DNA of 64,000 nucleotides from Dysgonomonas sp. Marseille-P4361 (GTDB taxonomy: Bacteria > Bacteroidota > Bacteroidia > Bacteroidales > Dysgonomonadaceae), in NCBI RefSeq assembly GCF_900343125.1, contig NZ_OPYL01000003.1, forward strand, positions 186,001 through 250,000. The letters are read 5' to 3'. Position numbers and translations under genes: made by a program. Positions 54,204-64,000 of this stretch are shown here, piece after piece; within the stretch, counting starts at the first letter, position 1; each line of letters begins with the position of its first letter. The notes below the pieces were generated by a model. It was not told the DNA's origin. It saw only the letters and a list, made by a program, of their open reading frames with translations, and did no database searches.

Positions 54204-56417
54204 ATGAATAGTCAAGAAATACTTTCAATAAAAAAAGAGATATTCCTAAATCTGTCAAAAAGGCAGCTAAAAGATGTTTTTACTTTATTAATTAAATTAA
54301 CTGTAAATCTGCAGGATTGGAAATTCACGAATATCGTTAATGAGCATGAAACAAACTATAAGTTTATGCTTCATTATTTATTTGAAGGAGTTAATGACCC
54401 TGAGCGCGAAAAAGTTTACAACAATTTACTAAGATCTCTATATGAGTTGACAGATGATATAACTAATGAGTTATTGAAAACTGATTCTTCCAATATTTTT
54501 TATCAAAAATATCGTATCAATTCTATCAAAAATAACTCACTAAACGAATACACAAGCCAAATAAAAGATATAGTTGGAACTATTTCTCTACTAGATCTGA
54601 CCGAAGAAGGCGAAGAGAAGAAAGCTAAAATAAGAGATTTATCTGTAAAAAGAGAACGTATAGCTTCTGATATCTTTTATTTTGTATATGCGTCTCTTCG
54701 AATTTCTCAAAAGGATTATGAAGATTATTTATCTTTCTTGAATGATCCGGAAATTCCATTGAGAGAAAAAAGTTTATTACTTTCAGCAATTACATTGAGT
54801 TTATCTCACTACTTTGACTCGTTAAAGGTTCAAGTCTTAATGCAGATGACACAATCCGAAACCATGCAACTGAGAACCAGAGCTATAGTCGGACTAGTAG
54901 TTACGTTGCAAATGTATGACAATAGATGGGAACTATATCCAGAGCTTCAAAGTCAGCTTTTAATCATGTCTGAAAACCCAGAGTTCAGAAAAGCAGTATC
55001 TCGAGTTGTTATACAATTGATACGTTCGAGAGAAACTGAACAGATAAGCAGAAAAATCAAGGAAGAAATTTTCCCCGAAATGATGAAACTTAACAATCTG
55101 GCAGGGCGAAAATTAAATATGGAAGAATTGATGGGTGACTCCGATTTCTCCGAAAAGAATCCTGAATGGCAAAAAGAATTGGAAGAATCAGGATTAGGTA
55201 AAAAACTCCAAGAATACTCTAACCTTCAGATGGAAGGTGCAGATGTATTTCATTCTACTTTTTCCAGTTTAAAACATTTCCCTTTTTTCTCAGAAATCAG
55301 TAATTGGTTCTTACCTTTCGATCCTTCCTACTCTGAGATAGCATCTCTTTTTCCTGAGGGCAAAGAGAATAACTTACTAAAAATGGCTGTTTTAGATTCA
55401 GGTCACATGTGCAACTCCGATAAATATTCTTTCTGTTTGAGCCTTTCTCAGATACCTCAAGCACAACGTGATATGATGATGGGACGTATGGGTGAAGAAT
55501 CTGAACAGATAAAGCAACTGCAAAAAGAAGCTCAGGCTTTGAATCCTACAATTGATGATGAAATTGTATCAAACCAATATATTCAAGATTTATACCGTTT
55601 TTTCAAATTAAATCCGTACAAGCAACACTTCTTGGATATCTTCAAACTTGGAATAGATTTTTATGATAATAAAGCAATAAATCCTCTTATTTCAGACATT
55701 GATAATATCAAAAAAATAGCCCTATTCTGTTTCAATAAGAATTTTTTCAAAGAAGCACTCAATTTATTTGAAGTATTAATCAATATAGATAAAAACAGCG
55801 AAGACATCTGGCAAAAAATAGGATATAGCAAACAGATGCTCGAAGATATTGATGGAGCCCTTGAAGCCTACCTTCAAGCCAATTTATTAAATCCTAACAA
55901 TTCCTGGATCATCAGACGTATAGCTCAACTTTACAGAGTAAAGAAAGAAACTCAACTATCTCTTGATTATTATAAAAAAGCAGCGAAACTAACTCCCGAT
56001 AACATTAATATAGAATTAAATATTGGACATTGCCTCCTTGAGCTCAATGATTATGAACAAGCATTAAATACTTATTTCAAAGTTGAGCTTCTTGACTCAA
56101 AAGGAACTAAAGCATTTCGTCCTATTGCTTGGACAGCCTTCTTACTCAAGAAATATGAATTAGCGCAAAAATATTATGAACAAATAATAGCTAAAAAGCC
56201 AACCGTGCATGATTATCTTAATGCAGGACATGTAGAGCTATGTCTAACGAATAACAAAAAAGCTATTACATTTTATCAGCAAGCATTCTATCTTGAAAAT
56301 AACTTTAACCAATTCAAGGCCTTATACAACTCTGATAAGGACATACTAATTCAACATGGAGTAGATAAGGATATATTTCCATTCCTATTCGATCAGATTA
56401 GATACAAAACAGATTAA
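54204..56417 (+). CDS. TPR-repeat protein with unknown N-terminal half (737 aa)
   Basis: No signal peptide; probably cytoplasmic. Residues 1-450 are helical without a domain I recognise (HEAT-like stretches around 180-290 are possible: LSHYFDSLKVQVLMQM, VVIQLIRSRETEQ). Residues about 510-720 hold TPR repeats: KEALNLFEVLINIDKN, GALEAYLQANLLNPNN, LSLDYYKKAAKLTPDN, QALNTYFKVELLDSKG, and KAITFYQQAFYLEN. It may be a scaffold. It probably forms an operon with the antiporter; a strong terminator follows. Confidence 0.7.
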   Translation: MNSQEILSIKKEIFLNLSKRQLKDVFTLLIKLTVNLQDWKFTNIVNEHETNYKFMLHYLFEGVNDPEREKVYNNLLRSLYELTDDITNELLKTDSSNIFYQKYRINSIKNNSLNEYTSQIKDIVGTISLLDLTEEGEEKKAKIRDLSVKRERIASDIFYFVYASLRISQKDYEDYLSFLNDPEIPLREKSLLLSAITLSLSHYFDSLKVQVLMQMTQSETMQLRTRAIVGLVVTLQMYDNRWELYPELQSQLLIMSENPEFRKAVSRVVIQLIRSRETEQISRKIKEEIFPEMMKLNNLAGRKLNMEELMGDSDFSEKNPEWQKELEESGLGKKLQEYSNLQMEGADVFHSTFSSLKHFPFFSEISNWFLPFDPSYSEIASLFPEGKENNLLKMAVLDSGHMCNSDKYSFCLSLSQIPQAQRDMMMGRMGEESEQIKQLQKEAQALNPTIDDEIVSNQYIQDLYRFFKLNPYKQHFLDIFKLGIDFYDNKAINPLISDIDNIKKIALFCFNKNFFKEALNLFEVLINIDKNSEDIWQKIGYSKQMLEDIDGALEAYLQANLLNPNNSWIIRRIAQLYRVKKETQLSLDYYKKAAKLTPDNINIELNIGHCLLELNDYEQALNTYFKVELLDSKGTKAFRPIAWTAFLLKKYELAQKYYEQIIAKKPTVHDYLNAGHVELCLTNNKKAITFYQQAFYLENNFNQFKALYNSDKDILIQHGVDKDIFPFLFDQIRYKTD

Positions 56418-56436
56418 TCATAAAATGAATCTAAGG

Positions 56437-56466
56437 AAAAAGGGAGAAATTAATTTCTCCCTTTTT
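56437..56466 (+). terminator. Terminator of the TPR gene
   Basis: AAAAAGGGAGAAATT is directly followed by its exact reverse complement, ending in TTTTT. Confidence 0.85.
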
Positions 56467-56585
56467 ATTGAATGTCTTTTAATTTTGTTTATTAAAACAT
56501 ATAGGGGACAATCTAAAAAAAAAGACTATTTTTGTTTTTACGATAAAACAGAATATGTTAACATAATAATATAAAGCAAAATAGA

Positions 56586-58334
56586 ATGGAAAATAATGAT
56601 TTGCTAATGCAAGTAACGGCTAAGGCACAAAACTGGCTCTCAGACCGCTATGACGTAGAAACCAGAAAAGAGGTACAAGCATTATTGGATAATGAGGATA
56701 AAACACCTTTAATAGAAGCTTTTTATAAAGATCTTGAATTTGGAACAGGAGGCCTTCGTGGCATCATGGGAGTTGGAACAAATCGTGTTAACATTTACAC
56801 GATAGGTGCTGCTACACAAGGATTAGCAAACTATTTATTGAAAGAATTTTCATCTTTAAAACAAATTAAAGTAGTTATCGGACACGACTGTAGAAACAAT
56901 AGTCGTAAATATGCAGAAATATCTGCCGAGATTCTTTCAGCTAATGGTATCAAAGCATATTTATTTGAAGACTTACGTCCTACACCTGAAGTTTCATACG
57001 CAATTCGCAAATTAGGATGCCAAAGTGGTATTATGATTACTGCTTCACATAACCCGAAAGCGTACAATGGTTATAAAGTTTATTGGGAAGATGGTGCACA
57101 GGTTATTCCCCCTCATGACAAGAATATTATTGCGGAAGTTAACCGTGTGAATGTAGAGAACATCAAATTTAAAGGAGGTTCTAAAGATCTTATCGAAATC
57201 TTAGGCAAGGATATGGACAATGCCTATATCGAAGATCTTAAGACTATTCTTTTATCTCCCGATTCTATCAAGAGACATAACGAAATAGGTATTGTATACA
57301 CACCTCTTCATGGTACAGGTTCTACAATTATACCTAAAGCTTTAAAAGCTTGTGGTTTTACAAACATCATCCATGTACCGGAACAAGATGTATTAAGTGG
57401 CGATTTCCCTACGGTAATATCTCCAAACCCGGAAGATCCAGCTGCTATGAAGATGGCTTTAGAAAAAGCAGTAGCAACAAATGCAGATCTGGCTTTTGCA
57501 ACAGACCCCGATGCTGACCGCTTTGGAGCAGCTATCCGTAACAACGAAGGCGAGTTTATCCTTCTGAACGGAAATCAAACAATGCTCATCCTTATATATT
57601 ATATCATTACTCGCAAGAGAGAACTTGGACAACTAACAGGTAAAGAATACACAGTTCGTACAATTGTTACCAGCGAATTAACACAAGTTGTTTCAGAGAA
57701 AAACGGTGTAGAGATGTTTGAGTGTTATACCGGATTCAAATGGATTGCAGCCGTTATGCGCGAACTTGAAGGCAAACGTCAATACATAGGAGGTGGAGAA
57801 GAAAGTTACGGATTCCTTGCCGAAGATTTTGTTCGTGACAAAGACTCTGTTTCAGCAGCTATTCTATTCGGAGAGATCGCAGCATGGGCTAAAGATAATG
57901 GAAAGACTCTTTACGAAATGTTGCAAGACATTTATGTAGAGTACGGTTTCTCTAAAGAAAAAGGAATTTCTGTTACTAAAGAAGGCCGTAGCGGTGCTGA
58001 AGAAATTGAACGAATGATGAAAAACTTTAGAGAAAACCCAATTAAAGAAATAGCTGGTTCTAAAGTAACTTTGATTAAAGATTATGTAACCCTCAAAGCC
58101 CAAGATCTGGAACTTAATGAGGAATATACATTAGAAATGCCTACAACATCTAATGTTCTACAATATTTTACAAAAGATAAAACTAAAATTTCAATTCGTC
58201 CATCAGGAACAGAACCCAAAATTAAGTTTTATATAGAAGTTCACACTAAATTAAAAAACAGGGAAGACTTTGATTCTGTAGATGCTGCAACTGAAGAAAA
58301 AATTAAACTTATCTGCAAAGATTTAGGAATATAA
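56586..58334 (+). CDS. Phosphoglucomutase/phosphomannomutase family enzyme
   Basis: A 582-aa alpha-D-phosphohexomutase. All four signature loops are present: the phosphoserine loop MITASHNPKAYNGYK, the Mg loop ATDPDADRFGAA, the sugar loop GGGEESYGF and the phosphate loop RPSGTEPKIKFY. The 582-aa length is that of the large PGM/PMM type, interconverting hexose 1- and 6-phosphates in central carbon and envelope-sugar metabolism. It is monocistronic with its own terminator. Confidence 0.95.
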   Translation: MENNDLLMQVTAKAQNWLSDRYDVETRKEVQALLDNEDKTPLIEAFYKDLEFGTGGLRGIMGVGTNRVNIYTIGAATQGLANYLLKEFSSLKQIKVVIGHDCRNNSRKYAEISAEILSANGIKAYLFEDLRPTPEVSYAIRKLGCQSGIMITASHNPKAYNGYKVYWEDGAQVIPPHDKNIIAEVNRVNVENIKFKGGSKDLIEILGKDMDNAYIEDLKTILLSPDSIKRHNEIGIVYTPLHGTGSTIIPKALKACGFTNIIHVPEQDVLSGDFPTVISPNPEDPAAMKMALEKAVATNADLAFATDPDADRFGAAIRNNEGEFILLNGNQTMLILIYYIITRKRELGQLTGKEYTVRTIVTSELTQVVSEKNGVEMFECYTGFKWIAAVMRELEGKRQYIGGGEESYGFLAEDFVRDKDSVSAAILFGEIAAWAKDNGKTLYEMLQDIYVEYGFSKEKGISVTKEGRSGAEEIERMMKNFRENPIKEIAGSKVTLIKDYVTLKAQDLELNEEYTLEMPTTSNVLQYFTKDKTKISIRPSGTEPKIKFYIEVHTKLKNREDFDSVDAATEEKIKLICKDLGI

Positions 58335-58341
58335 AAAAAGT

Positions 58342-58371
58342 AAAAGAAGCCGAAAAATTTCGGCTTCTTTT
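58342..58371 (+). terminator. Terminator of the phosphohexomutase gene
   Basis: AAAAGAAGCCGAAA (58342-58355) pairs with TTTCGGCTTCTTTT (58358-58371), with a T-rich tail. Confidence 0.85.
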
Positions 58372-58567
58372 CTTTTATATACTATTCATACTTTTTTATC
58401 TATATTCAGGAAACTACACACTTAAGAAAAGCAAACTTAAAATAAGTGAACGATTGTTCATTAGTTTACATAAAAATTGTTAATAAGACAGATTTAGCCA
58501 AAAGTAAACATCACTTATTATAAGTACACTTAGTATATTTGCAGCTAAATTAATTCTACTTAGCAAA

Positions 58568-59032
58568 ATGAACGATAATTGTAGCCTAACAGAAACATCA
58601 AATGAAGATATTGGATATTTGATATGGAGGATCTCTAAAATATGGCAAAGAGGTAAACTTAAAATTCTTGATGAATTTGGTCTGACAGGACCTCAACTAG
58701 AATTACTGGGAGCTATTTATCATCTAAAAAAGCTAAATATAGAAACAACACAAATAGTTCTCTCTCAGGTTACGGACATTGATCCCATGACTACATCAAC
58801 AATATTGAGAAACTTGCAAAAAAAAGGGTTGATAGACAGAAAGGAAAGTAAAACCGACACAAGAGCTCGCATAGTTGAAATCACTCAACAAGGAACAGAT
58901 ATATCAACAAGAGCTATATTGAAAGTAAAAGAAGCTCAAGAAATATTTATGAAGAATATAGATAAAGAAGCTTTAAAAGCCCAATTACAAAATTTACTGA
59001 AAGAGATTGATAAAATAGACAAAACAAAATAA
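58568..59032 (+). CDS. MarR-family regulator of the RND efflux operon
   Basis: A 154-aa winged HTH protein. The helices GPQLELLGAIYHLKK and TQIVLSQVTDIDPMTTSTILRNLQKKGLIDRKESKTDTRARIVEIT (wing) are MarR type. It starts the transcription unit with the RND efflux genes 24 bp downstream, and MarR repressors in this position usually control the pump and respond to its substrates. The upstream 233 bp holds no recognised operator. Confidence 0.85.
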   Translation: MNDNCSLTETSNEDIGYLIWRISKIWQRGKLKILDEFGLTGPQLELLGAIYHLKKLNIETTQIVLSQVTDIDPMTTSTILRNLQKKGLIDRKESKTDTRARIVEITQQGTDISTRAILKVKEAQEIFMKNIDKEALKAQLQNLLKEIDKIDKTK

Positions 59033-59056
59033 AATATTCAAAATAATTAATTAGGT

Positions 59057-60172
59057 ATGAACGTGAAAAAGATTGTTTTAGGAGCAATAGCTCTATCACT
59101 GGTTATGGTTTCTTGCGGGAGCAAGAGTTCCAACCCTTTTGGGGAGACTGACAATACGCCCAAAGAATATCCGACGAAGGTATTAACTGGTCAGAATGCA
59201 CAGTTAGAAACTGTTATTCCTGTTACAGTAAAAGGACAGGAAGATACTGAAATAAGACCTCGTATAGACGGATTCATCGAAAAGATATATGTGGACGAAG
59301 GATCTGTAGTAAAAAAAGGACAGGCATTGTTCCAAATCAATTCTCCTCAAACAGCACAAGCTGTTAAAACAGCTGAAGCTGCCGTAAAAAGCGCAGATGC
59401 TCAAGTGGCTACTGCAAAATTAAATGTCGACAGAATAAGACCTCTTGCCGAAAAAGGAATTGTTAGTAATGTCCAATTAGAAACTGCCGAGAATACATAC
59501 CAAACTGCCCTTGCTCAAAAAGCTCAAGCTGATGCGGCATTATACAATGCAAAAGAAACTAGAAGTTGGGCAACAGTGACCAGCCCTGTTGATGGAGTAG
59601 TAGGTACTATCACCTATCGTACAGGAAGCTTAGTAAACTCTGCAAACTTACTGACTACTGTTTCTAGTATAGGCAATGTATTTGCTTACTTCTCTTTAAA
59701 TGAAAAAGAATTTCTCAAACTACTAGAAGGCCTTGAAGGAAATACACAAGCTGAAAAAATAAATAATCTTCCTGAAGTTTCTTTAATTATGGCAGACAGA
59801 AGTGTTTATTCTGAAAAAGGAAAAATTAAAACAATTTCAGGACAAGTTAATGTTACTACAGGTAGTGTTAATTTAAGAGCAGAATTCCCTAATCCTAATG
59901 GAGTGTTAAGAAGTGGGTTTAGTGGAAATATATCAATTCCTGAATATTATGAGAATGCATTGGTTATTCCTCAAAAATCAACATTTACACAACAAGATAA
60001 ATATCTAGTATATAAAGTAGTAGGAGATTCTGTAGTACAAACAATGATTTCAGTTCTTCCTACACCTGATGGGAAAGAATATGTTGTTACCAAAGGTCTT
60101 AACAGCGGTGATCGCATAGTAGAAGATGGTATCATCACATTATCAAACGGTAAAAAAATTATTGCTAAATAA
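59057..60172 (+). CDS. RND efflux periplasmic adaptor (membrane-fusion) lipoprotein
   Basis: A 371-aa adaptor. A lipobox (LSLVMVSCGSK, Cys near residue 21) predicts a lipoprotein. A biotinyl/lipoyl-like hairpin (GFIEKIYVDEGSVVKKGQALFQINSPQ), an alpha-helical hairpin (about residues 105-165, AVKSADAQVATAKLNVDRIRPLAEKG), and beta-barrel domains follow. It links the RND transporter to the outer-membrane channel. Confidence 0.92.
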   Translation: MNVKKIVLGAIALSLVMVSCGSKSSNPFGETDNTPKEYPTKVLTGQNAQLETVIPVTVKGQEDTEIRPRIDGFIEKIYVDEGSVVKKGQALFQINSPQTAQAVKTAEAAVKSADAQVATAKLNVDRIRPLAEKGIVSNVQLETAENTYQTALAQKAQADAALYNAKETRSWATVTSPVDGVVGTITYRTGSLVNSANLLTTVSSIGNVFAYFSLNEKEFLKLLEGLEGNTQAEKINNLPEVSLIMADRSVYSEKGKIKTISGQVNVTTGSVNLRAEFPNPNGVLRSGFSGNISIPEYYENALVIPQKSTFTQQDKYLVYKVVGDSVVQTMISVLPTPDGKEYVVTKGLNSGDRIVEDGIITLSNGKKIIAK

Positions 60173-60205
60173 TTATTGGATATATAAATATAAAAGAAGA
60201 AAACA

Positions 60206-63200
60206 ATGTTAAAAACATTTATAGAAAGACCGGTATTATCGACCGTTATATCCATTATTATTGTAGTATTGGGTATAATCGGATTGGCTACCTTACCGGT
60301 AGAGCAATATCCGGATATTGCACCTCCTACCGTACAGGTTTCAGCTACATATCCGGGAGCGAATGCGGATGTAGTACAAAATAGTGTAGTAATCCCATTA
60401 GAAGAGCAAATCAATGGTGTGGAAGGTATGACATATATGACCTCTACAGCGATGAATAATGGTATGGCAACTATACGTATATTCTTTAAACAAGGAATCA
60501 ATCCGGATATTGCTGCCGTAAACGTACAAAATCTAGTTGCACGCGCTACACCTATTCTTCCTGCAGAAGTAAGTCAAATCGGAGTTACTGTTGCAAAACA
60601 ACAGAACAGTACAATTTTAGGATTTACTTTGACTACAAATAATCCTGACTACGATGGACAATATCTTCAGAATTACGCCAACATCAACATCTTACCTCAG
60701 ATCAAACGTGTTTATGGTGTAGGTAGTGCCAGTGTATTTGGATCACAAGATTACTCAATGCGCATCTGGCTGAAACCGGATGTAATGGCATCTTATAAAA
60801 TATCAGCTCAAGAAATTATTGGAGCTTTAACAGATCAGAATATAGAAGCTGCTCCTGGTGAAATTGGACAAAATGCAGATCAATCCTTTCAGTACAATCT
60901 TAAGTATACAGGAAAGTTAGAAACTGCTGAAGAATTTTCAAACATTATAGTTCGCTCTCAAAATGGGCAAATCTTAAGAGTAAAAGATGTTGCTGAAGTA
61001 GAATTAGGTTCACTTAACTATAGTGTAATATCTCAAACGAATGGTAACGATGCAGTCTTCATGCAGATCAGCCAAACAGCAGGATCAAATGCAAGTGAAG
61101 TTATTGATGATGTAAAAGCTGTATTAGCTGAAGCTGAAAAGTCTTTCCCTGAAGGGGTTAAGATTTCTTACATGATGGACTCTAGTGAATTCCTGGATGC
61201 ATCTATAGATAAGGTTATTTCAACTTTGATCGAAGCATTTATCTTAGTATTTATCGTTGTTTTCGTATTCTTACAAGACATCAGAGCAACTGTTATTCCT
61301 GCTATTGCTGTACCTGTCGCAATTATAGGTACATTCTTTTTCTTGCAAATGTTTGGTTTCTCAATAAACCTACTTACATTATTTGCTCTTGTACTCGCCA
61401 TTGGTATTGTGGTCGATGACGCGATTGTGGTCGTCGAGGCCGTCCATGCCCAACTCGATGCGGGAGAAAAAGATCCAAAAGCAGCAACAATCATAGCAAT
61501 GAAAGAAATTGCACCTGCTATTGTATCTATTACATTAGTTATGTCTGCAGTGTTTGTGCCTGTTAGCTTTATTGGAGGAACATCCGGAATTTTCTTCAAA
61601 CAATTCGGGTTAACTCTAGCTATCTCGATCTTAATATCTGCAGTAAACGCATTGACTCTGAGTCCGGCTCTTTGTGCTTTATTCTTAAAAGCTCACAGTG
61701 AAGAAGATAAGAAAAAAAGCTTTATACAACGCTTTTACTACTACTTCAATGTGATGTTCAATAGTGCAACTCGTAAGTATAAAAACACACTGCACTTCTT
61801 AGGTAAAAAAGGACATCGCTGGATCACTGTTGCAATTATAATTATTTCTTCTGTTATTTTATTTGGACTGATGAAAATGATCCCAACAGGGTTCGTTCCG
61901 AATGAGGATAGTGGAGGTGTACTTGGTTTTATCACACTGCCTGCTGGAGCATCTCTAGAAAGAACAGATTCTATCGTTGCACAAGTTGTTGATATAGCAA
62001 GCGAAATAGAAGGTGTGGAAACCGTTACTAACATTACGGGAGTTAACTTCATGAGTGGCCTAGGTAGTTCATATGGAACTGTCATCATTAGAATGAAGCC
62101 ATGGAGTGAACGTGAATTATCAACTGGCGAAGTTTCTGCTATATTGAAAGAGAAAACAAGCCATATTAGAAATGCTACATTCTTCTATGTAGCAACTCCT
62201 ACCCTACAAGGTTTCGGTCTTGGAGCTGGAGTTGAGATGCAATTACAAGATCGTATGGGTGGAGATATTAATAAGTTCTACGAGATAACAACAAACTTGG
62301 TGAACAAGCTGAATGGAAGAGATGAAGTAATGATGGCGATGACCAACTTTAACCCTAACTTCCCTCAGAAATTGATTGAAGCCGATATACCAAAAATTAA
62401 AGCAGCAGGTCTAACCCTTAGTCAGGTAATGCAAACATTGCAGATAAACATTGGTAGCTCTTATATATCTACATTCAACCTATATGGTAAGCAATTCCGA
62501 GTTATGGCACAAGCGGCTCCTGAATATAGACGTACGATGGATGACCTAAATGGTATTTTTGTACAAACAGCATCAGGAGAGATGGCTCCTATTACCGAGT
62601 TCATACATTTTACAGATGTTACTGCTCCCCCTACACTAAACCGCTTTAACATGTACCAGTCTATGGACGTAACGATAGTACCTAACATGCTAGAAGGAAA
62701 AAGTACCGGGGATGTTATTAAAGTTATTGAGGAGATGTACCAAGATAAATCAATCTTCCCTGATGGCTATAGTTACGAATTTGCAGGTATGACGCGTGAA
62801 GAGGCTGGCGGTAGTAGCCAAATGATACTGATATTTGGTATCTGTTTGATATTTGTATATTTACTACTATGTGCTCTATACGAAAGTTACATTCTACCAC
62901 TTGCTGTTATTTTCTCTCTACCTGTTGGTTTGGCCGGAGTATTTATATTCTTGATAATTTTTGGACTATCTCAAGGTATAGTAAATAATATTTACGTTCA
63001 AATATCAATGATTATGCTTATTGGGCTATTAGCAAAGAATGCTATTTTGATTGTGGAATATGCAATACAACGTCGTCAACAGGGTATGAGTATTGTAGAG
63101 TCTGCTGTCAATGGAGCTGTAGCTCGTTTACGTCCAATTTTAATGACATCATTTGCATTCATTATGGGTATCACACCTCTATTCCTTGCTTCTGGAGCTG

Positions 63201-63376
63201 GTGCCATAGGTAACCGCTCTATTGGTATTAGTGCTATTGGAGGTATGTTCATTGGTACTATGATTGGAGTATTAGTTATACCATCATTGTATATTATATT
63301 CCAAACTATTCAGGATAAATTTAGCAAATCAGGTATGATCAACTCTAATGATGAGTTTATAAACAAAAGCAAATAA
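60206..63376 (+). CDS. RND multidrug efflux transporter (AcrB/HAE1 type)
   Basis: A 1056-aa inner-membrane pump. It starts MLKTFIERPVLSTVISIIIVVLGIIGLATLPVEQYPDIAPPTVQV, has 12 predicted helices and two large periplasmic loops, and the helix-4 Asp pair in GIVVDDAIVVVEAV that drives proton translocation. The length matches AcrB. It exports hydrophobic drugs and detergents. It is 33 bp after the adaptor gene. Confidence 0.95.
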   Translation: MLKTFIERPVLSTVISIIIVVLGIIGLATLPVEQYPDIAPPTVQVSATYPGANADVVQNSVVIPLEEQINGVEGMTYMTSTAMNNGMATIRIFFKQGINPDIAAVNVQNLVARATPILPAEVSQIGVTVAKQQNSTILGFTLTTNNPDYDGQYLQNYANINILPQIKRVYGVGSASVFGSQDYSMRIWLKPDVMASYKISAQEIIGALTDQNIEAAPGEIGQNADQSFQYNLKYTGKLETAEEFSNIIVRSQNGQILRVKDVAEVELGSLNYSVISQTNGNDAVFMQISQTAGSNASEVIDDVKAVLAEAEKSFPEGVKISYMMDSSEFLDASIDKVISTLIEAFILVFIVVFVFLQDIRATVIPAIAVPVAIIGTFFFLQMFGFSINLLTLFALVLAIGIVVDDAIVVVEAVHAQLDAGEKDPKAATIIAMKEIAPAIVSITLVMSAVFVPVSFIGGTSGIFFKQFGLTLAISILISAVNALTLSPALCALFLKAHSEEDKKKSFIQRFYYYFNVMFNSATRKYKNTLHFLGKKGHRWITVAIIIISSVILFGLMKMIPTGFVPNEDSGGVLGFITLPAGASLERTDSIVAQVVDIASEIEGVETVTNITGVNFMSGLGSSYGTVIIRMKPWSERELSTGEVSAILKEKTSHIRNATFFYVATPTLQGFGLGAGVEMQLQDRMGGDINKFYEITTNLVNKLNGRDEVMMAMTNFNPNFPQKLIEADIPKIKAAGLTLSQVMQTLQINIGSSYISTFNLYGKQFRVMAQAAPEYRRTMDDLNGIFVQTASGEMAPITEFIHFTDVTAPPTLNRFNMYQSMDVTIVPNMLEGKSTGDVIKVIEEMYQDKSIFPDGYSYEFAGMTREEAGGSSQMILIFGICLIFVYLLLCALYESYILPLAVIFSLPVGLAGVFIFLIIFGLSQGIVNNIYVQISMIMLIGLLAKNAILIVEYAIQRRQQGMSIVESAVNGAVARLRPILMTSFAFIMGITPLFLASGAGAIGNRSIGISAIGGMFIGTMIGVLVIPSLYIIFQTIQDKFSKSGMINSNDEFINKSK

Positions 63377-63378
63377 AT

Positions 63379-64000
63379 ATGATAAATAAATATATAAAAG
63401 GTGCAATTCTATTGGGAGCAATGCTCTCAATAGGATTCTCATCCTGTCAGATTGTGAATAAGTATCAAACTCCGGAAGTTGACACAGCTGACTTATTCAG
63501 AGATGAGACTCCTTCAGATACAACTACAATTGCAAATATTCCTTGGAGGGATTATTTTAATGATCCTGCTCTTCAAGCTCTTATAGATGAAGCATTAGTA
63601 AATAACTACGATATGCGCATTGTACAAGAGCGTGTTAAACAAGCTGAAGCTGCATTAGGAATGGCAAGAGCTGCATATTTCCCTAATATTGCATTAGCAG
63701 GTTCTGCAACACACAACAGAAGCAGTGTAGACAAAAGCGGCACAAAAGATGTCTTAGGATACCACAATACGACTTACTCTCTTGGTATTGCGGCTTCATG
63801 GGAATTAGATGTATGGGGAAAGCTTAATCGTCAATCACGCTCTAAATATGCAGATGTTCTAAATAGCTACGAAGGACGTAATTTGCTTCAGACTTCATTG
63901 ATTGCAAATATTGCAAATACTTATTATGCATTGTTGGCTTTAGACGAACAGTTGAAAGTCACATATGAAATGATAGATTTGATGCAAGAAAGCGTTGTTA
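63379..64000 (+). CDS. RND efflux outer-membrane lipoprotein (TolC/NodT family), partial
   Basis: The frame opens 2 bp after the pump stop and runs off the right edge (about 207 residues seen). It starts MINKYIKGAILLGAMLSIGFSSCQIV with a lipobox (FSSC). WRDYFNDPALQALIDEALVNNYDMRIVQERVKQAEAALGMARA and ASWELDVWGKLNRQSR are signatures of NodT-type factors. It forms the outer-membrane channel of the pump. Confidence 0.92.
   Translation, partial: MINKYIKGAILLGAMLSIGFSSCQIVNKYQTPEVDTADLFRDETPSDTTTIANIPWRDYFNDPALQALIDEALVNNYDMRIVQERVKQAEAALGMARAAYFPNIALAGSATHNRSSVDKSGTKDVLGYHNTTYSLGIAASWELDVWGKLNRQSRSKYADVLNSYEGRNLLQTSLIANIANTYYALLALDEQLKVTYEMIDLMQESVV

Overview
The window is AT-rich DNA from a Bacteroidota chromosome, most likely order Bacteroidales; a Dysgonomonas-like genus is my best guess, from protein flavour only. 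Support comes from promoter boxes of the Bacteroidota type TAnnTTTG placed just upstream of several genes (6597, 8552, 15441, 29653), a tRNA without an encoded CCA end, PcfJ/PcfK-type conjugative-element genes, a GH127 arabinofuranosidase, an OmpA protein with Bacteroidota layout and a nitrite-ammonifying NrfHA operon.

Positions 1-13.5 kb are accessory DNA. At the left edge are two overlapping tyrosine recombinases (recombinase-in-trio style) with a perfect 26-bp palindrome upstream. A SIR2-like gene broken by a frameshift follows, then a minus-strand conjugative-element remnant (LPD-type protein, PcfK, PcfJ and a 58-aa gene). Next come an 18-bp perfect inverted repeat around a ~200-bp region, a DUF5131 protein, a nucleotidyltransferase-like protein, a DEDDh exonuclease, and umuD and umuC separated by an inserted ABC-F gene with its own regulatory leader. 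A 405-aa integrase closes the region, facing the 3' end of a tRNA-Arg gene at 13.8 kb, the likely junction with the core chromosome.

Positions 14-31 kb form a nitrogen-oxide respiration and defence block. It has two tandem Crp/Fnr regulators, a three-gene biotin-dependent acyl-CoA carboxylase, hcp plus a Ric/YtfE iron-sulfur repair gene, and a seven-gene minus-strand operon (nrfH, nrfA, porin, resB, ccsA, a NimA-like flavoprotein, a PepSY membrane protein). Related 16-bp palindromes lie at identical distances from the hcp and nrfH promoter boxes, and a third lies over the promoter of one Crp/Fnr gene. This suggests one Crp/Fnr protein controls hcp and nrf and its own gene.

Positions 31-49.8 kb hold housekeeping genes (OmpA, GH127, pheS, rpiA) and two membrane-stress modules. 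The first is an SPFH-GYF2 protein paired with a double zinc-ribbon membrane protein. The second is a probable operon of a YbjN-like protein, PspA, a YqiJ-like OB-fold membrane protein with a striking Asp-X repeat, a YqiK-like flotillin and a 1615-aa DUF3686-type AAA ATPase, followed by a secreted gluzincin. An HTH-S24 regulator is divergent from it across an intergenic region with two near-identical operator-like inverted repeats exactly 40 bp apart. I consider this module the strongest candidate for an under-described system.

Positions 49.8-64 kb contain a two-gene ATPase plus TOPRIM-like (DUF4276) pair resembling OLD/PARIS-type defence, a CPA2 antiporter with a TPR protein, a phosphohexomutase, and a MarR-regulated RND efflux operon whose outer-membrane component runs off the right end.
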